A stretch of 64,000 bases of DNA, taken from positions 32,501,105-32,565,104 of the forward strand of contig OX578278.1 in assembly GCA_951217055.1 (NCBI GenBank), given 5' to 3'. The stretch is from Gerris lacustris. Its lineage: Eukaryota; Arthropoda; Insecta; Hemiptera; Gerridae. Shown piece by piece: positions 51,601-57,938 of the stretch; within the stretch, counting starts at the first letter, position 1; each line of letters opens with the position of its first letter. Below the pieces are notes generated by a model. It was not told where the DNA came from. It saw only the letters and a program-made list of their open reading frames with translations, and made no database searches. The position numbers and the translations under genes were made by a program.

Positions 51601-52799
51601 GGAGAAACATCAAAAAGACTGTGACAAATCAGATAAAGTAGTATCCAACCAGTATCTGTGTTCCACCACTGCTATGAAGTCTGGAAAAAACGTCTCCAGC
51701 ACTGTGTAGCTTCCCAAAGCAACTATTTTTAAAGAGACAATCTGCAATTTTAATTTTATAAATCAGTTTTATTACTTTATTTACAAACTACGCAGTGGGA
51801 CTTTGCAGAGGAAATTTCCAGTTGTTGGATACACTCACACATTGATCCTTTAGTTTATAGACTAACTGATCATTGGCGTAGCTAGGGCCTTGGGGGCCCC
51901 CGCAAAAACTTTTTGGGCAAACAAAATTGATGAGCAAAAAAAAAAGAAACCTCTTGTGGTTAGAACTGGGGGCCCCCTCGACGTTGATTTGGGGCCCCCT
52001 GGCACTGGGGGCCCGCCCGCAATGCAGGCCCGCGTGGGCCCATAGTTACGCCACTGAAACTGATATCTCACAAAGTAATATCCCTATGAAATATCCTATG
52101 AAACGCCTAATTTTAAACATTTAAAGAAAATCTCAAGTACGCATTATCACTTTTAGAAGGTAAAAAAACAACAGAAATTCCGAACAATCGAAGTAGGTGG
52201 ATCAACTGCAGCAGATCTACCAAACTTAGCTTAAAATCAAGATACATTCAAGGAAAAAGAACAAATAAATAAATCATTAATATTTGGACATAAGTTTGTC
52301 AGCAACAAACAGCGTTTCGGAAGCCGCTACTTCCTCATATAAAATATGTTCTTTTACAACCATTTTTATTTTCTTCATAATTAGAAAGAAAACCTTGTTA
52401 ATTGTAGTCATTGACTGATTGACTCAATATTCAATTGTAAGCTCTTCACTTTTCATGTATTATTAAAGATCGATTGCCACGTCACGAAATTATACTCTGT
52501 TTTTATTCGATAACATAGGAGTTAACGTAGTGTCAATCTTTTTATCCCAATACTTTGAACCCCTTGAACAAGAACATAGTATGGGACTTACTTTCTAGGA
52601 ACACCCCTAAATTTCTCGAGGACAGAAGAAAGATCTCGTACTTCTGTCTTAACAATGCTGATAGAAGGGTAGCCAAGAATTTCCTCTAGATAAATCTGAA
52701 GAACGTGAGTTACAAGCTGGTGGGTGATACTATTGGAAACGCCAAGTTCCATTACAGTAGGTTTGCCTTCCACCGTCAAATACCGCTTCGGAGAAACCT
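25798..52799 (-). CDS. VKR: Venus kinase receptor (receptor tyrosine kinase with Venus flytrap ectodomain)
   Basis: Twenty minus-strand exons with consensus splice sites and matching phases give about 1285 residues. Numbering starts at the first complete codon in the window. Residues about 10-375 resemble an OpuAC-type glycine-betaine-binding module. Residues about 380-792 form a GABA-B/ANF-receptor-like Venus flytrap (IGIFP, YPMAQGIVNGAL, GPACSDTVEPL, FYGVSGRI.F). A membrane helix spans about 837-860. The kinase runs about 900-1165, with GEGAFG 908-913, VAVK Lys933, HRD 1036-1038, DFG 1056-1058 and APE 1083-1085. A Ser/Arg-rich tail follows. Flytrap plus insulin-receptor-like kinase defines the invertebrate Venus kinase receptors. 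Members respond to amino acids in schistosomes and to ovary ecdysteroidogenic hormone in a mosquito, and are linked to reproduction. All catalytic motifs are present, but two activation-loop tyrosines are replaced. The signal-peptide exon was not found. Introns carry many mobile elements. Confidence 0.93.
25877..27024. other. VKR: VKR intron between exons 19 and 20
   Basis: No recognised feature; AT-rich. Confidence 0.5.
27025..27372 (-). CDS. VKR: VKR exon 19 (end of kinase and tail)
   Basis: The acceptor is TTTTCCAG. It encodes LLKQCWKREAKERPDATEIV (subdomain XI), then a tail with RGMRRRSGAG and RRASASS. At the 3' end the sequence CCCAG|GTAATA is both a donor and, if unspliced, an immediate in-frame TAA, so two C-termini are possible. 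Confidence 0.92.
27546..27811 (+). repeat. 133-bp tandem duplication in VKR intron
   Basis: Two copies of a 133-bp unit (27546-27678 and 27679-27811) are apparently identical, for example AAGAGCATGGTTTTTATAAC in each. The duplication sits between kinase exons 18 and 19. Confidence 0.9.
27988..28195 (-). CDS. VKR: VKR exon 18 (kinase C-lobe)
   Basis: The acceptor is TTGTTTAG and the donor is GTGAGT. It encodes MLPVRWMAPESL, SDVWSYGVLLFEI and TFGSFPFQGMSN, textbook tyrosine-kinase subdomains VIII-X. Confidence 0.96.
28590..29045 (+). repeat. Degenerate ~40-bp minisatellite between kinase exons
   Basis: About ten diverged units of about 35-45 bp share CAGGCTGACTGCTAAG and CCTGAATCACAAATCAGG. 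The array fills the middle of the intron between exons 17 and 18. It is clearly less AT-rich than other introns and has stop codons in all frames. Confidence 0.75.
29167..29279 (-). CDS. VKR: VKR exon 17 (catalytic and activation loop)
   Basis: The acceptor is ATTTTAG and the donor is GTAATG. It encodes DVASRNCLINSS, VVKLGDFGMTR, then PIHENGCYEFNRR. The HRD, N and DFG catalytic residues are intact. Against the insulin-receptor loop (YETDYY) the first and second tyrosines are His1064 and Cys1068; only Tyr1069 remains. Confidence 0.95.
29396..29552 (-). CDS. VKR: VKR exon 16 (kinase hinge to HRD)
   Basis: The acceptor is CATTTAG and the donor is GTATGA. It encodes DLKTFLLARRH, an acidic insert, then ALSYLAECKYVH and the Arg of HRD split with the next exon. 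Confidence 0.94.
29717..29888 (-). CDS. VKR: VKR exon 15 (kinase beta3, alpha-C)
   Basis: The acceptor is TTTTGTAG and the donor is GTAGGT. It encodes VPVAVKTLKVG (catalytic Lys933), FLSEAEVMKRFEHKNIVKLL (alpha-C Glu950) and the hinge MEFMLYG. Confidence 0.95.
29889..31497. other. VKR: VKR intron between exons 14 and 15
   Basis: About 1.6 kb without a recognised element or exon. Confidence 0.5.
31498..31690 (-). CDS. VKR: VKR exon 14 (juxtamembrane, kinase Gly loop)
   Basis: The acceptor is TATTTCAG and the donor is GTATGT. It encodes WEIPRENVVINRRLGEGAFG then TVYGGEAFF, the insulin-receptor-like W.(I/V)(P/S)RE.(I/V)......G.G.FG opening of the kinase. Confidence 0.95.
32146..32355 (-). CDS. 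VKR: VKR exon 13 (juxtamembrane and membrane helix)
   Basis: The acceptor is TGTTTTAG and the donor is GTTTGT. It encodes LIWLNEKESVPWDGTPEKQK, three Cys, and a hydrophobic helix (AVVIFSVLGFCVLLAIVIV then AFIVIKNR) at residues about 837-860. The basic KNR follows as the stop-transfer signal. Confidence 0.92.
32550..33450 (-). pseudogene. Jockey-like reverse transcriptase remnant in VKR intron
   Basis: The reverse strand reads CEPVTLNQILIPHS, then YLGLYLDHRLTWANH, then LIYNIIIKLTWKNGLEIWGY, with stops and shifts. The YLG..LD.RLTW motif is the diagnostic post-catalytic segment of Jockey-type RTs. The frame is interrupted by the piggyBac-like MITE at 33068-33344, whose removal joins HVTFAL to the CEPVTLN part. 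Confidence 0.75.
33068..33344. mobile_element. piggyBac-like MITE inserted in the Jockey remnant
   Basis: The 277-bp element has TTAA at 33064-33067 and 33345-33348 and ends CCCATTCAATGCG / CGCATTGAATGGG. The interior repeats GGATCCACTG three times. Reading frames inside it are shadows of this structure. Confidence 0.88.
33490..33672 (-). CDS. VKR: VKR exon 12 (end of flytrap)
   Basis: The acceptor is ATTTTTAG and the donor is GTATGT. It encodes TDFYGVSGRINFKNGSSRDS and INVLQWYN, the F.G..G...F..G.R terminal signature of the ANF-receptor fold. Confidence 0.92.
33673..34076. other. VKR: Part of VKR intron between exons 11 and 12
   Basis: AT-rich; nothing recognised. The same holds for the rest of this intron (34477-35209) apart from an A-run at about 35173-35198. 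Confidence 0.5.
34077..34474. mobile_element. TIR element with TA duplication
   Basis: The 398-bp element has ends GGTTTGTTCCAAC / GTTGGAACAAACC and TA at 34075-34076 and 34475-34476, fitting a Tc1/mariner MITE. A second, expanded copy lies at 53465-54713. It is in the VKR intron between exons 11 and 12. Confidence 0.8.
35210..35457 (-). CDS. VKR: VKR exon 11 (flytrap lobe 2)
   Basis: The acceptor is TTTCTAG and the donor is GTTGGT. It encodes AINGHFAISHAFFGSDN, NITVAEW and YAGYAYDAVWVYAFALDKL, the Y.YDAVW..A.AL signature of GABA-B-like ligand domains. Confidence 0.92.
35806..36241. mobile_element. TIR element in VKR intron
   Basis: The inverted ends AGTCTGTATGGTATGAGTTT / AAACTCATACTATACAGACT extend for about 30 bp. 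Inside, a block of about 70 bp (GGTTGGG..AACTAGGCAA ... TGTGGTCTACAGGATAA) occurs twice, 187 bp apart. Non-coding; superfamily not determined. Confidence 0.65.
36805..37038 (-). CDS. VKR: VKR exon 10 (flytrap lobe 2)
   Basis: The acceptor is GTTTTAG and the donor is GTAAAA; phase 0 at both ends. It encodes VIIADMNDEAARAVMCEAYK and YVWFLPLWLSDNWYN, close in pattern to GABA-B receptor subunits. It carries clustered sequons NTTNVTNST. In-frame sequence below 36805 is intron read-through. Confidence 0.92.
37126..37303 (-). CDS. VKR: VKR exon 9 (flytrap)
   Basis: The acceptor is TTGATAG and the donor is GTATCA. It encodes FVYQKLFNHFKWKRVTSLTE ... HQHGLKFSNKKF, the F.W..V......  strand between lobes. 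Confidence 0.9.
37521..37625 (+). repeat. tRNA-derived SINE, 5'-truncated copy
   Basis: This shares CTGTAACGGATTAATAG, the B-box region GTGGTTCAAGTCCCGG and the tail TAATTATAATTTGATTTAAA with the fuller copy 356 bp downstream. It lacks the A-box part. Confidence 0.65.
37850..37981 (+). repeat. tRNA-derived SINE with Pol III A and B boxes
   Basis: The head starts TCCTGTA. The A-box TAGCTCAGTTGG is at 37857-37868 and the B-box GGTTCAAGTCT at 37904-37914. The 3' half TGCGGGG can pair with the 5' end using G-T pairs, and a D-arm GCTC/GAGC is intact. The T-stem is mismatched and the anticodon arm is enlarged, so this is a SINE head rather than a working tRNA. A tail of about 60 nt is shared with 37521-37625. 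Confidence 0.7.
38016..38169 (-). CDS. VKR: VKR exon 8 (flytrap ligand-site region)
   Basis: The acceptor is TTTTTCAG and the donor is GTAAGT. It encodes GPACSDTVEPLVAVAKHYK and VVISYSAEGSTFSDRIKYPF, then FFRTIGENRKYK. In related flytraps the small/Ser residues of this segment line the amino-acid pocket. Confidence 0.9.
38440..39184. mobile_element. pogo/Tigger-like non-autonomous element
   Basis: The 745-bp element has TA at 38438-38439 and 39185-39186. At least 20 bp of inverted repeat, CAGTAGAGTCTCGCTAATCC, lies at both ends, and ATCCGGAC motifs repeat just inside. CAGTA... ends with TA duplication fit pogo/Tigger. No transposase. It lies in the VKR intron between exons 7 and 8. Confidence 0.85.
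39185..40576. repeat. VKR intron with dispersed repeat B
   Basis: The segment at about 39700-39880 (GACATCAGGGAACATTT, GTCTGTCTGTTG, CAATTTTGATTAAATTTAGA) belongs to a family also seen at about 41205-41400, 47590-47719 and 49660-49965 and, in fragments, at 13540-13620. Its origin is unknown. Confidence 0.6.
40577..40741 (-). CDS. VKR: VKR exon 7 (flytrap)
   Basis: The acceptor is GTTTCAG and the donor is GTATTC. It encodes ALMAQTAINDNKQILRDYNL and QADLVLKTFVDIIKN, ending VAGIL before the split Gly. This is typical ANF-receptor lobe 1. Confidence 0.9.
41440..42795 (+). pseudogene. Jockey-like non-LTR retrotransposon with RT core deleted
   Basis: The first part encodes the end of an endonuclease domain (LLECMENNGLLMLNG, TSVIDLVWVS, SKHQITITS). 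It then jumps to the post-RT region (VTFSSTRKFAIARDDMISKA, GSIKHVLPAAKC, a TYASEV-like piece). It ends with a C-terminal zinc-binding region (LCQACKESTEDLYHLFHKC). The central RT core is absent, and frameshifts and stops are frequent. It is antisense in the VKR intron between exons 6 and 7. Confidence 0.78.
43092..43136 (+). other. Possible left end of a hAT element plus C-run
   Basis: CAGAGTTTCCCAACC is followed by a GGACCAC string and a C-run of about 18. This is a common hAT-type start, but no matching right end or target duplication was found. Confidence 0.25.
43698..43974 (-). CDS. VKR: VKR exon 6 (end of N-terminal module, start of flytrap)
   Basis: The acceptor is TTTTTCAG and the donor is GTATGT. 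The first part, LLKIEFDSKDYKELVGYWM ... AACSWLKQH, looks like the last helices of an OpuAC module (aA..WL.E). The second part, LQIIGIFPLSKE and RYPMAQGIVNG, opens the flytrap. The module border therefore falls at about residue 380. Confidence 0.87.
44591..45187. mobile_element. Fold-back element in VKR intron
   Basis: Two arms match in inverse orientation: CCTCTTGTA ... GTGGGGGAGAAC ... AGACTTCTTTAAAT on the left and ATCTAAAGAAGTCT ... GTTCTCCCCCAC ... TACAAGAGG on the right. The centre is near 44900. The right arm contains a B-box-like GGTTTGAGACC. Origin unknown. Confidence 0.65.
45328..45626 (-). CDS. VKR: VKR exon 5 (N-terminal module, lobe 2)
   Basis: The acceptor is GTTATAG and the donor is GTAAATC. 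It encodes YVQIAWLGGNLESFLDRLHE, then LLPKPQFKMIKIQLPLCND and GPAYE. The PKPQFK...IQLPLCND run parallels the W.PH...K.DLV.L..P segment typical of OpuAC domains. Confidence 0.86.
45650..45697 (+). repeat. A-run and (AAT)n microsatellite
   Basis: Simple repeat just upstream of VKR exon 5. Confidence 0.9.
45795..46200. repeat. Dispersed repeat C
   Basis: This contains TTGGTGTCTTCCAAGAATAT and GTTGTTGGCAAATTTCG. A related stretch lies at about 60970-61190 inside another element. It ends with GGACAGACGGACACATCACC, a string common at the edge of insect repeats. Confidence 0.55.
46307..46434 (-). CDS. VKR: VKR exon 4 (cysteine-rich part of N-terminal module)
   Basis: The acceptor is TTTCAG and the donor is GTAAGT. 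It holds four Cys (YYCDE, RCEYG, PPWCK, STCAL) and two NST sequons, so it is extracellular. Disulphide pairing is not known. Confidence 0.83.
47168..47335 (-). CDS. VKR: VKR exon 3 (N-terminal module)
   Basis: The acceptor is TTCAG and the donor is GTAACT. It encodes SYGIYAVKRIDLKKS ... FWQVLTDPSTAVDY ... MLVGG. Both neighbours join in phase (AG|C and GG|A). Confidence 0.83.
47720..49389 (-). mobile_element. hAT transposon, 1670 bp, decayed
   Basis: The ends CAGAGACGGGA / TCCCGTCTCTG are flanked by a perfect 8-bp duplication CTCATTTG (47712-47719 and 49390-49397). Both subterminal regions carry many TTTATGAC / TTATGACGTTTAT repeats, as expected for transposase binding sites. A transposase remnant lies at about 47997-48170 on the minus strand. 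Two internal direct repeats share CAATACCTTTCAT and CACTCAAAATT. Confidence 0.9.
47997..48170 (-). pseudogene. hAT transposase C-terminal (dimerisation) remnant
   Basis: The reverse strand gives SADVEWSFSKFKILLTDKRA then NLTLDNIQQHMIIFYN. This matches the hAT family C-terminal pattern S.DVERSFS..K.I....R..L...N....L......N. The rest of the transposase is not readable, so the element is non-autonomous. Confidence 0.85.
49966..50981. repeat. VKR intron with degenerate tandem repeat
   Basis: Between about 50410 and 50700, units of about 85-95 bp recur with GGGCC..., CAATTGGACTGATT-like and TCCTAATTCAA..AGTGCATTTA strings. They are diverged and of unknown origin. The rest of the stretch shows nothing recognisable. 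Confidence 0.5.
50982..51119 (-). CDS. VKR: VKR exon 2 (N-terminal module)
   Basis: The acceptor is TTTCAG and the donor is GTGAGA. It starts NITEGIVRWPANYVNLQVWI and continues PPDSNQVVIMEAG. The VWIPPDSN string recalls the .E.W.P.... segment of betaine-binding modules. NIT is a glycosylation sequon. Confidence 0.83.
51300..51735. pseudogene. Two mariner-like transposase C-terminal remnants, head to head
   Basis: The plus strand at about 51545-51735 reads, with frame breaks, FPRLKSHLKGHH then CYEVWKKRLQHCVASQSNYF. This is the C-terminal pattern of mariner-family transposases (LFP.LK..L.G ... W..R...C....G.YFEG). The complement of 51310-51400 encodes the same tail (SQSNYFEG). The two pieces face each other, suggesting an inverted rearrangement. 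Confidence 0.6.
51871..52056. mobile_element. hAT-type MITE, GC-rich family (copy 2)
   Basis: The ends CATTGGCGTAGCTAG / ATAGTTACGCCACTG match the element at 754-992 in opposite orientation. The flanks TAACTGAT and AAACTGAT match at 7 of 8 positions. The interior has GGGGGCCCCC blocks. It lies between VKR exons 1 and 2. Confidence 0.85.
52592..52799 (-). CDS. VKR: VKR exon 1 of those seen (N-terminal module, lobe 1)
   Basis: The acceptor is TTTCAG and the donor is GTAAGT. It encodes YLTVEGKPTVMELGVSNSI and THQLVTHVLQIYLEEILGYP. The strand-helix pattern with a central LEEILGY matches the start of OpuAC-like substrate-binding proteins. It begins in phase 1, so at least one upstream coding exon (the signal peptide) is missing. 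Confidence 0.85.
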
Positions 52800-53462
52800 C
52801 TGAAACAGAAATAACAACAACCAGTTAAACTAGTTCACTATAATAGTTAACATGTCTATAAGAATATATCATATAGGTTATTTTATATACTCACAATAAC
52901 CTAAATTTAAAAACAAATACATTGTTTATCGTAAAATAAAGTTTTTCAAGTTAGAGCTTTCGCAAATACAAAGGATAAAGGATGTGTAGGCAATTAAACT
53001 GATCGGAGAAGTTCTTTTACTAGCATAATCGGCACAGCATAGTCAGCCAAAGATGGCGGACGGTTTGAAGAAGGAGGATATTTAAAAGTTTTTTTTAATT
53101 TTTAGCTATAACTTTCAAACCGTTAATTATAATGACGTGAAACATACGCCTATTATATGAATTTTATCGTCCAATGCAATGAAACTTCTCAAGCTCAAAT
53201 CATTCCCAAGATATTAAGATTCCAAGATTTTAGGAAGAGGGGCATTTTATTTTCATAAAACAGGTTACACAAAAATTCCTAAAATTCAATTTTTTTTTAC
53301 ACATTTAACGCCCCACGTGACGTATTTCCGTTAAAAAAGTTTCAACCCCTTGTTTTTTAGGGAAATGATTTGGAGCTTCCCAGTCATGCGCAGTGAAGAC
53401 TTTTTAGTACCTAGGCGCTTTGTGTTATATTTTCATTGAGAAGGTTAGTTTTAGGACATAAA
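52800..53462. other. 5' flank or first intron of VKR
   Basis: No signal-peptide exon could be recognised here. AT-rich with no clear element. Confidence 0.5.
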
Positions 53463-53464
53463 TA

Positions 53465-54713
53465 GGTTTGTTCTAACTCCTCCAATTTGTACCGCCCTTC
53501 ACATTGTCCCTCGAATAGTTTTGGACAGTTTTATGCGCATTTGCTCACTTTGTATTGTTCTACAATCGTCTTCAGGTTGGAACAGCTTTGTGATTCTTTC
53601 GAACCGTATTAGGAACATTCTAAAAAACCTTACAGATAGGGAACTTTCCCGTTGACATGTGTGACAATTGATATTATTGCACACGTACAAATCAGTACAT
53701 ATTCGGGCACTTCTTTAGATTGTTACTCCCCTAATAAAAAATACGTGGGTGTCGCGGGACACCCGGTAAGAACGAAGTTCCTTACATTTTTCATTAAATA
53801 TAAATTATAAAATCACACTGCTAAGTACGTATACATTGCTAACTACTTATACATGGCGGAGTTAGAAAAGAGACAAAATTAAAAGTAACGAACTGTTTGT
53901 ACCTGGCAGAGTTAAGGCAAAATTAAAAGAAAATCATTATTTGCATAATTAAAGCAAGCGTCTTACAATAAATATATATTGAATATAAGAAAAAAGTTGA
54001 TCATGATGAGTTTATAGTTAAAGAGTATGTTTGTTAAAGGAGTTTGGATTTACAAAACAAAGTGACATTTTTGACATATATAACAAAAATAATAAAAACA
54101 AGTCAAGTAACAGGCTTCCTTAATAACACTTTTTCCCGTCTTTTGAAGCTTACGTTAACGCGAGCGTTGCGCGTGAACGCTTGGGCGGATAACGTTTTCC
54201 GACGAACTCAGCCTGGGCATTGGTAAAATGAACATGTGTACCAAATTTCATCTAACTCGGTAATTTTTTACTCAAGTTATCGTCATCTGTAGATTTCGTG
54301 ACGGATTTTGCGTGTCGGTGAATTTGTGACGGTGATTTTCTGACGGTTATTTTGTGACGGTGATTTTGGTCGTTTTTTTCGTATTCACTCCCGGGCTCCA
54401 GAACGTGCCATAAGGAACTTCGTTCCAAAACAGGAGAGTATAATAATCTAAAGGTGTACGGAATACTCTTCATTAGACTGTTACTCCCCTTATAAAAACA
54501 AAAGTGTGATATTCCTTTGTCCCAAAGTATTTTGGACTAAACATCCCTTTGTCTTAAAAGTTATTAAGTCAGTCATTTATATTCTAAAAAAAGACATAGG
54601 GGAGTAACAATCTAAAGAAGTACCCATGTTTCGACTGTCCCAAGTCGGATTGGAACAGCATTGATCTATTTCACATGCCTCAGACGCGAATCCCTGCTTA
54701 GTTGGAACAAACC
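53465..54713. mobile_element. TIR element related to 34077-34474 with nested insertions
   Basis: The outer ends GGTTTGTTCTAAC / GTTGGAACAAACC match the 398-bp element at 34077, but this copy is 1.25 kb. Inside, 53705-54625 is bounded by GGGCACTTCTTTAGATTG / CAATCTAAAGAAGTACCC. Inside that, 53770-54426 is bounded by GAACGAAGTTCCTTA / TAAGGAACTTCGTTCC. Short GTGACGGTGATTTT tandem units lie at about 54300-54370. Non-coding. Confidence 0.7.
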
Positions 54714-56304
54714 ATGTACTTATAAATTCTTACCAGTGGAAGCTGTAATTACAACCGTTTAAAAAAGATCTGCCCTAACTAATATTAATAATAATTATAA
54801 AACTTCTTAGGTTTTTGGTGCATACAATTTAGCAGTTTCAAAAGAAAACAGTTACCCTCTTAAAAAAAGACCCAAAAATGGAAAATATTTTCTATTATAT
54901 TTGGTAGAATTAATAAATTCTATACTATTCCTTAGTAATATGAGTACTATTTCTATCATTTTTAGATAAACGTACTATCCTTGAAGACTGGATTAAGAAT
55001 TTGATTTAGCAAAGCTATATTTACATCAAATAAATAACAAGGAATTTCATATTAAGTGAGTCATATGGAATTGGAATACAATTTTTTTAAATAAAGTTAC
55101 ACAGATGTAGGATTGCTTATTTGGAACACAATACAGATCATTTATCAAGATCAAAAGAACAACAAAGAATCCGTTGATTCTAATATTTTTTTACTAAAAT
55201 TCAAAGAATCGAGATAATTTAAATTTTAAATTTGTCGGAATTTGGTTAAAACGAATTGTCAAGGGTGTTGGGAATATAAAGTTTTTTTGACCTGTTGTAT
55301 TTATTCATTCTGATGAACTGATGTCTCTTCCCAAACCTATCTCAATATAAACAGCTGGCTCAAATTAGATCATATAAACTGTTATTTGGATCAACAAAAC
55401 TGTTCTATTTCCGAAAACCGACGTACTAAAAGTATACAATGTATGCTAAAAACAAACAAACATATATGTTTAAATAATTTATAGTATTAAACACTACAAA
55501 ATAAATTTATAACACAATTTCATTTACTTATGTAAATATGTGTAGGTCGAATGTTTGTGTGAGTATCAAAGTCAAAAGAAAATCAAGTGTTTTGGCTATT
55601 TAAACAGAGATCTACAAAAAAAGAAGTTTTTTAGTTGTTTTTTTGTCTGAGGTCGCGAAGGATGAAAAAAGAAACAACACTGTAAACAAAGAAAAGAGGG
55701 AACTGTTTGTGACGTCACTGTGGTATTTTGTTTTCGCACGGCAACATAGCGAGAGTGGGGATAAGGTCGGATCTAGAGGCTAAAGATGTACGGACCCGGG
55801 GGGTGTCTATTTAAGAAGACGCTTTGAAGATGGTCCGGCTACATCGGATCTATAATTAAAAACATAGATAGGTAACATTTCCATGGCGGGTCATAGTGAG
55901 AGAAGCAATGCCTCAGTCACCCCCACAGGTCTTGCGCACAGAAATAAATTACTTTACGTAATGATAGCAAGCAAAATAAACCACCAAACCAATCGCTCAA
56001 CAATAATGTTAAAATAAAAATTCTAAAAATATAATCATATTCTGATCCATCAACATCAGAAAAACTAAAACTATAAGAAATATGATGGATTGTACATAGA
56101 GAAAGTCAAAGTGCCTTCAGCTTTTTAACAAAACTTCATATCTTATAGTAAACGCACCTTAAGACCCGAGTAAAAATCCGAAGAAAGATGAAAAAGTTTT
56201 TGAAGTCATAATATATAAAGTAAAAGATCAGAAGAAAAATGAAAAAGTATTTGAGGTATACACTGTATTTTTTTTTAAATTTTTAAACAATTAAATACGA
56301 ATTA
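54714..56304. promoter_or_regulatory. VKR upstream flank with CRE-like palindrome
   Basis: The patch at 55690-55870 is the least AT-rich non-repeat segment upstream of VKR and contains a perfect TGACGTCA at 55711-55718. It could be a promoter or first non-coding exon of VKR. No TATA box, initiator or start codon with a donor was established. Otherwise AT-rich with no features. Confidence 0.2.
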
Positions 56305-57040
56305 AGGCTGAGTCCACACCAATATAAAATTTGAGTTTTGCGGGCTGTGTGAGATGAATGAGGTGTGCGTGCATGGCAGTGTAAACGCTCTGACACACAA
56401 GGTCACACATAAAACATATTTTCGCCGTCCAGCACACGCACACAAACCATCCGATTTCGGTTTTCTCGCGAACATCAAAGGAATGTAGAATTAACATATA
56501 TATTGTTTTAGTTTAAAGATATCATTCGCTCACACAGACGGAACCTGGGCTTAAAGCGCGCACAAAACAAATATTTATTGACCGTATGTGCTACTTTTGC
56601 GCCGTAAATATTTTCGATTGACGGCCTCAGAAGAAGCTTTCGAGCGTCGAGACTGGACAAAGTGAAGAATGAGGACATACGACAGAGATGGATGTGAAGG
56701 AAAATGTTGTAGAGAGGATAGAAGCTAGGGCCCTGCAATAGTACGGGCATGCCCGACGTATGGAGGAAGAGAGAGATAGTCTAACCGAGTTATAGAGTTA
56801 TACAGTGGTCCCCTCCTGGTCGGAGGAAGCGAGGACGGTCCACTTGGTTGGGAGGTGTTGTCCAGGCCAAGAGAAGCAGGAATCTTCGCGATGACTCTTG
56901 GCAGAATCGCAAAGCATGTAGAAAGGGAATCCAGGGTACCTGCTGTTAAGAGGAAACGCCCTCAAAGTAAAGTAAGTAAATATTTTAGTCCCACAGCAAA
57001 TTCATCAAACAAAAAATTGTTTATTAGTGTGGACCTAGCT
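56305..57040. mobile_element. TIR element carrying a non-LTR remnant
   Basis: The inverted ends are approximate: AGGCTGAGTCCACACCAATA on the left and TATTAGTGTGGACCTAGCT on the right, within TTA/TAA. They are reminiscent of Harbinger MITEs. The interior includes the retrotransposon fragment at about 56620-56960. Confidence 0.45.
56620..56960 (+). pseudogene. RTE/CR1-like non-LTR retrotransposon tail remnant
   Basis: The plus strand gives RRLDKVKNEDIRQRW, then in shifted frames QWSPPGRRKRGRSTWLGGVV and DDSWQNRKACRKGI. The pattern (W.PPG.RKRGRP...W......A......W..RK.WR) is typical of the end of insect non-LTR polyproteins. Several stops interrupt it. Confidence 0.6.
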
Positions 57041-57938
57041 TAACCAAATAAGTCTTTTTCCGGTAAAAAAAAAAAAATCTAGCTCCCAAGACATTGATGA
57101 AAAATCGGTCGGAGACAACTCAGACAAACTTTCTCAAATACGAGTTCATAATTATTTAGCCCAGTGTTTTCCATTTATTAGTTTTCGTATGTAAATTTAA
57201 TTATTATTGAGCATTTCATTAAAATTTATCATAAAAATAACTTCTCCCGGGCGGGGAATCGAAACCGAGTTTTTGGGGGGGTAGCGCCCCTCAATTTGGA
57301 GCTAAAATTCATTTCTCGATTTCGCTTCGGGGTATGATTTTTCTGAACATGTATGCCAAATTTTGTCAAAATCAGCTCAGTAGTTTAGGCTCCAGGCGTC
57401 TGAACAGACGACAGACGACAGACAGACATTTTTTAAAAACCACTTTTAAAAAACGAATTTTCGCGCCATCACAATACTTTCTCTTTATATGAGAAAGTAA
57501 TAAATCGAATACAAAAATTAAACAACCCCCTGTTGAACACTTTTTAAATAAGTTCAAAATAAATCAATTAAATGAGATATTATGAGATTAAATACAGCAT
57601 CAATATCTATTTGAGAAAGTTTTGTTCGATATTTCGGACCGATTTTTTCAACTCGCCTAGGAGTCTAGGAGTGGCATGCTATAATAAAATTTTATTTATT
57701 ATATGAATGATGAATGTTATTTATTCCTCAATTAATCTTAATCTCAATCTCAATGCGTTACTATTGTTTTCAATTTTAAAAAGAATATTCAGAGAGGGCG
57801 ACATTAGACGCCCTTCAGTTCGGCACCACAGGACTATGATGTGAAGCTATCATTGTCTCGAACGTATGCATTCATGTGAGTGCCTTGAATCAGTTAAATT
57901 CTCAAATAAGAATGATGGTTTGATTAGAGAACTCTTTT
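57041..57938. repeat. Repeat edge and AT-rich flank
   Basis: The stretch at about 57240-57500 (CCCGGGCGGGGAATCGAA, TGTCAAAATCAGCTCAGTAG, GACAGACGACAGACAGACA, CTTTCTCTTTATATGAGAAA) has the look of a dispersed insect repeat end. Class undetermined. Confidence 0.4.
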
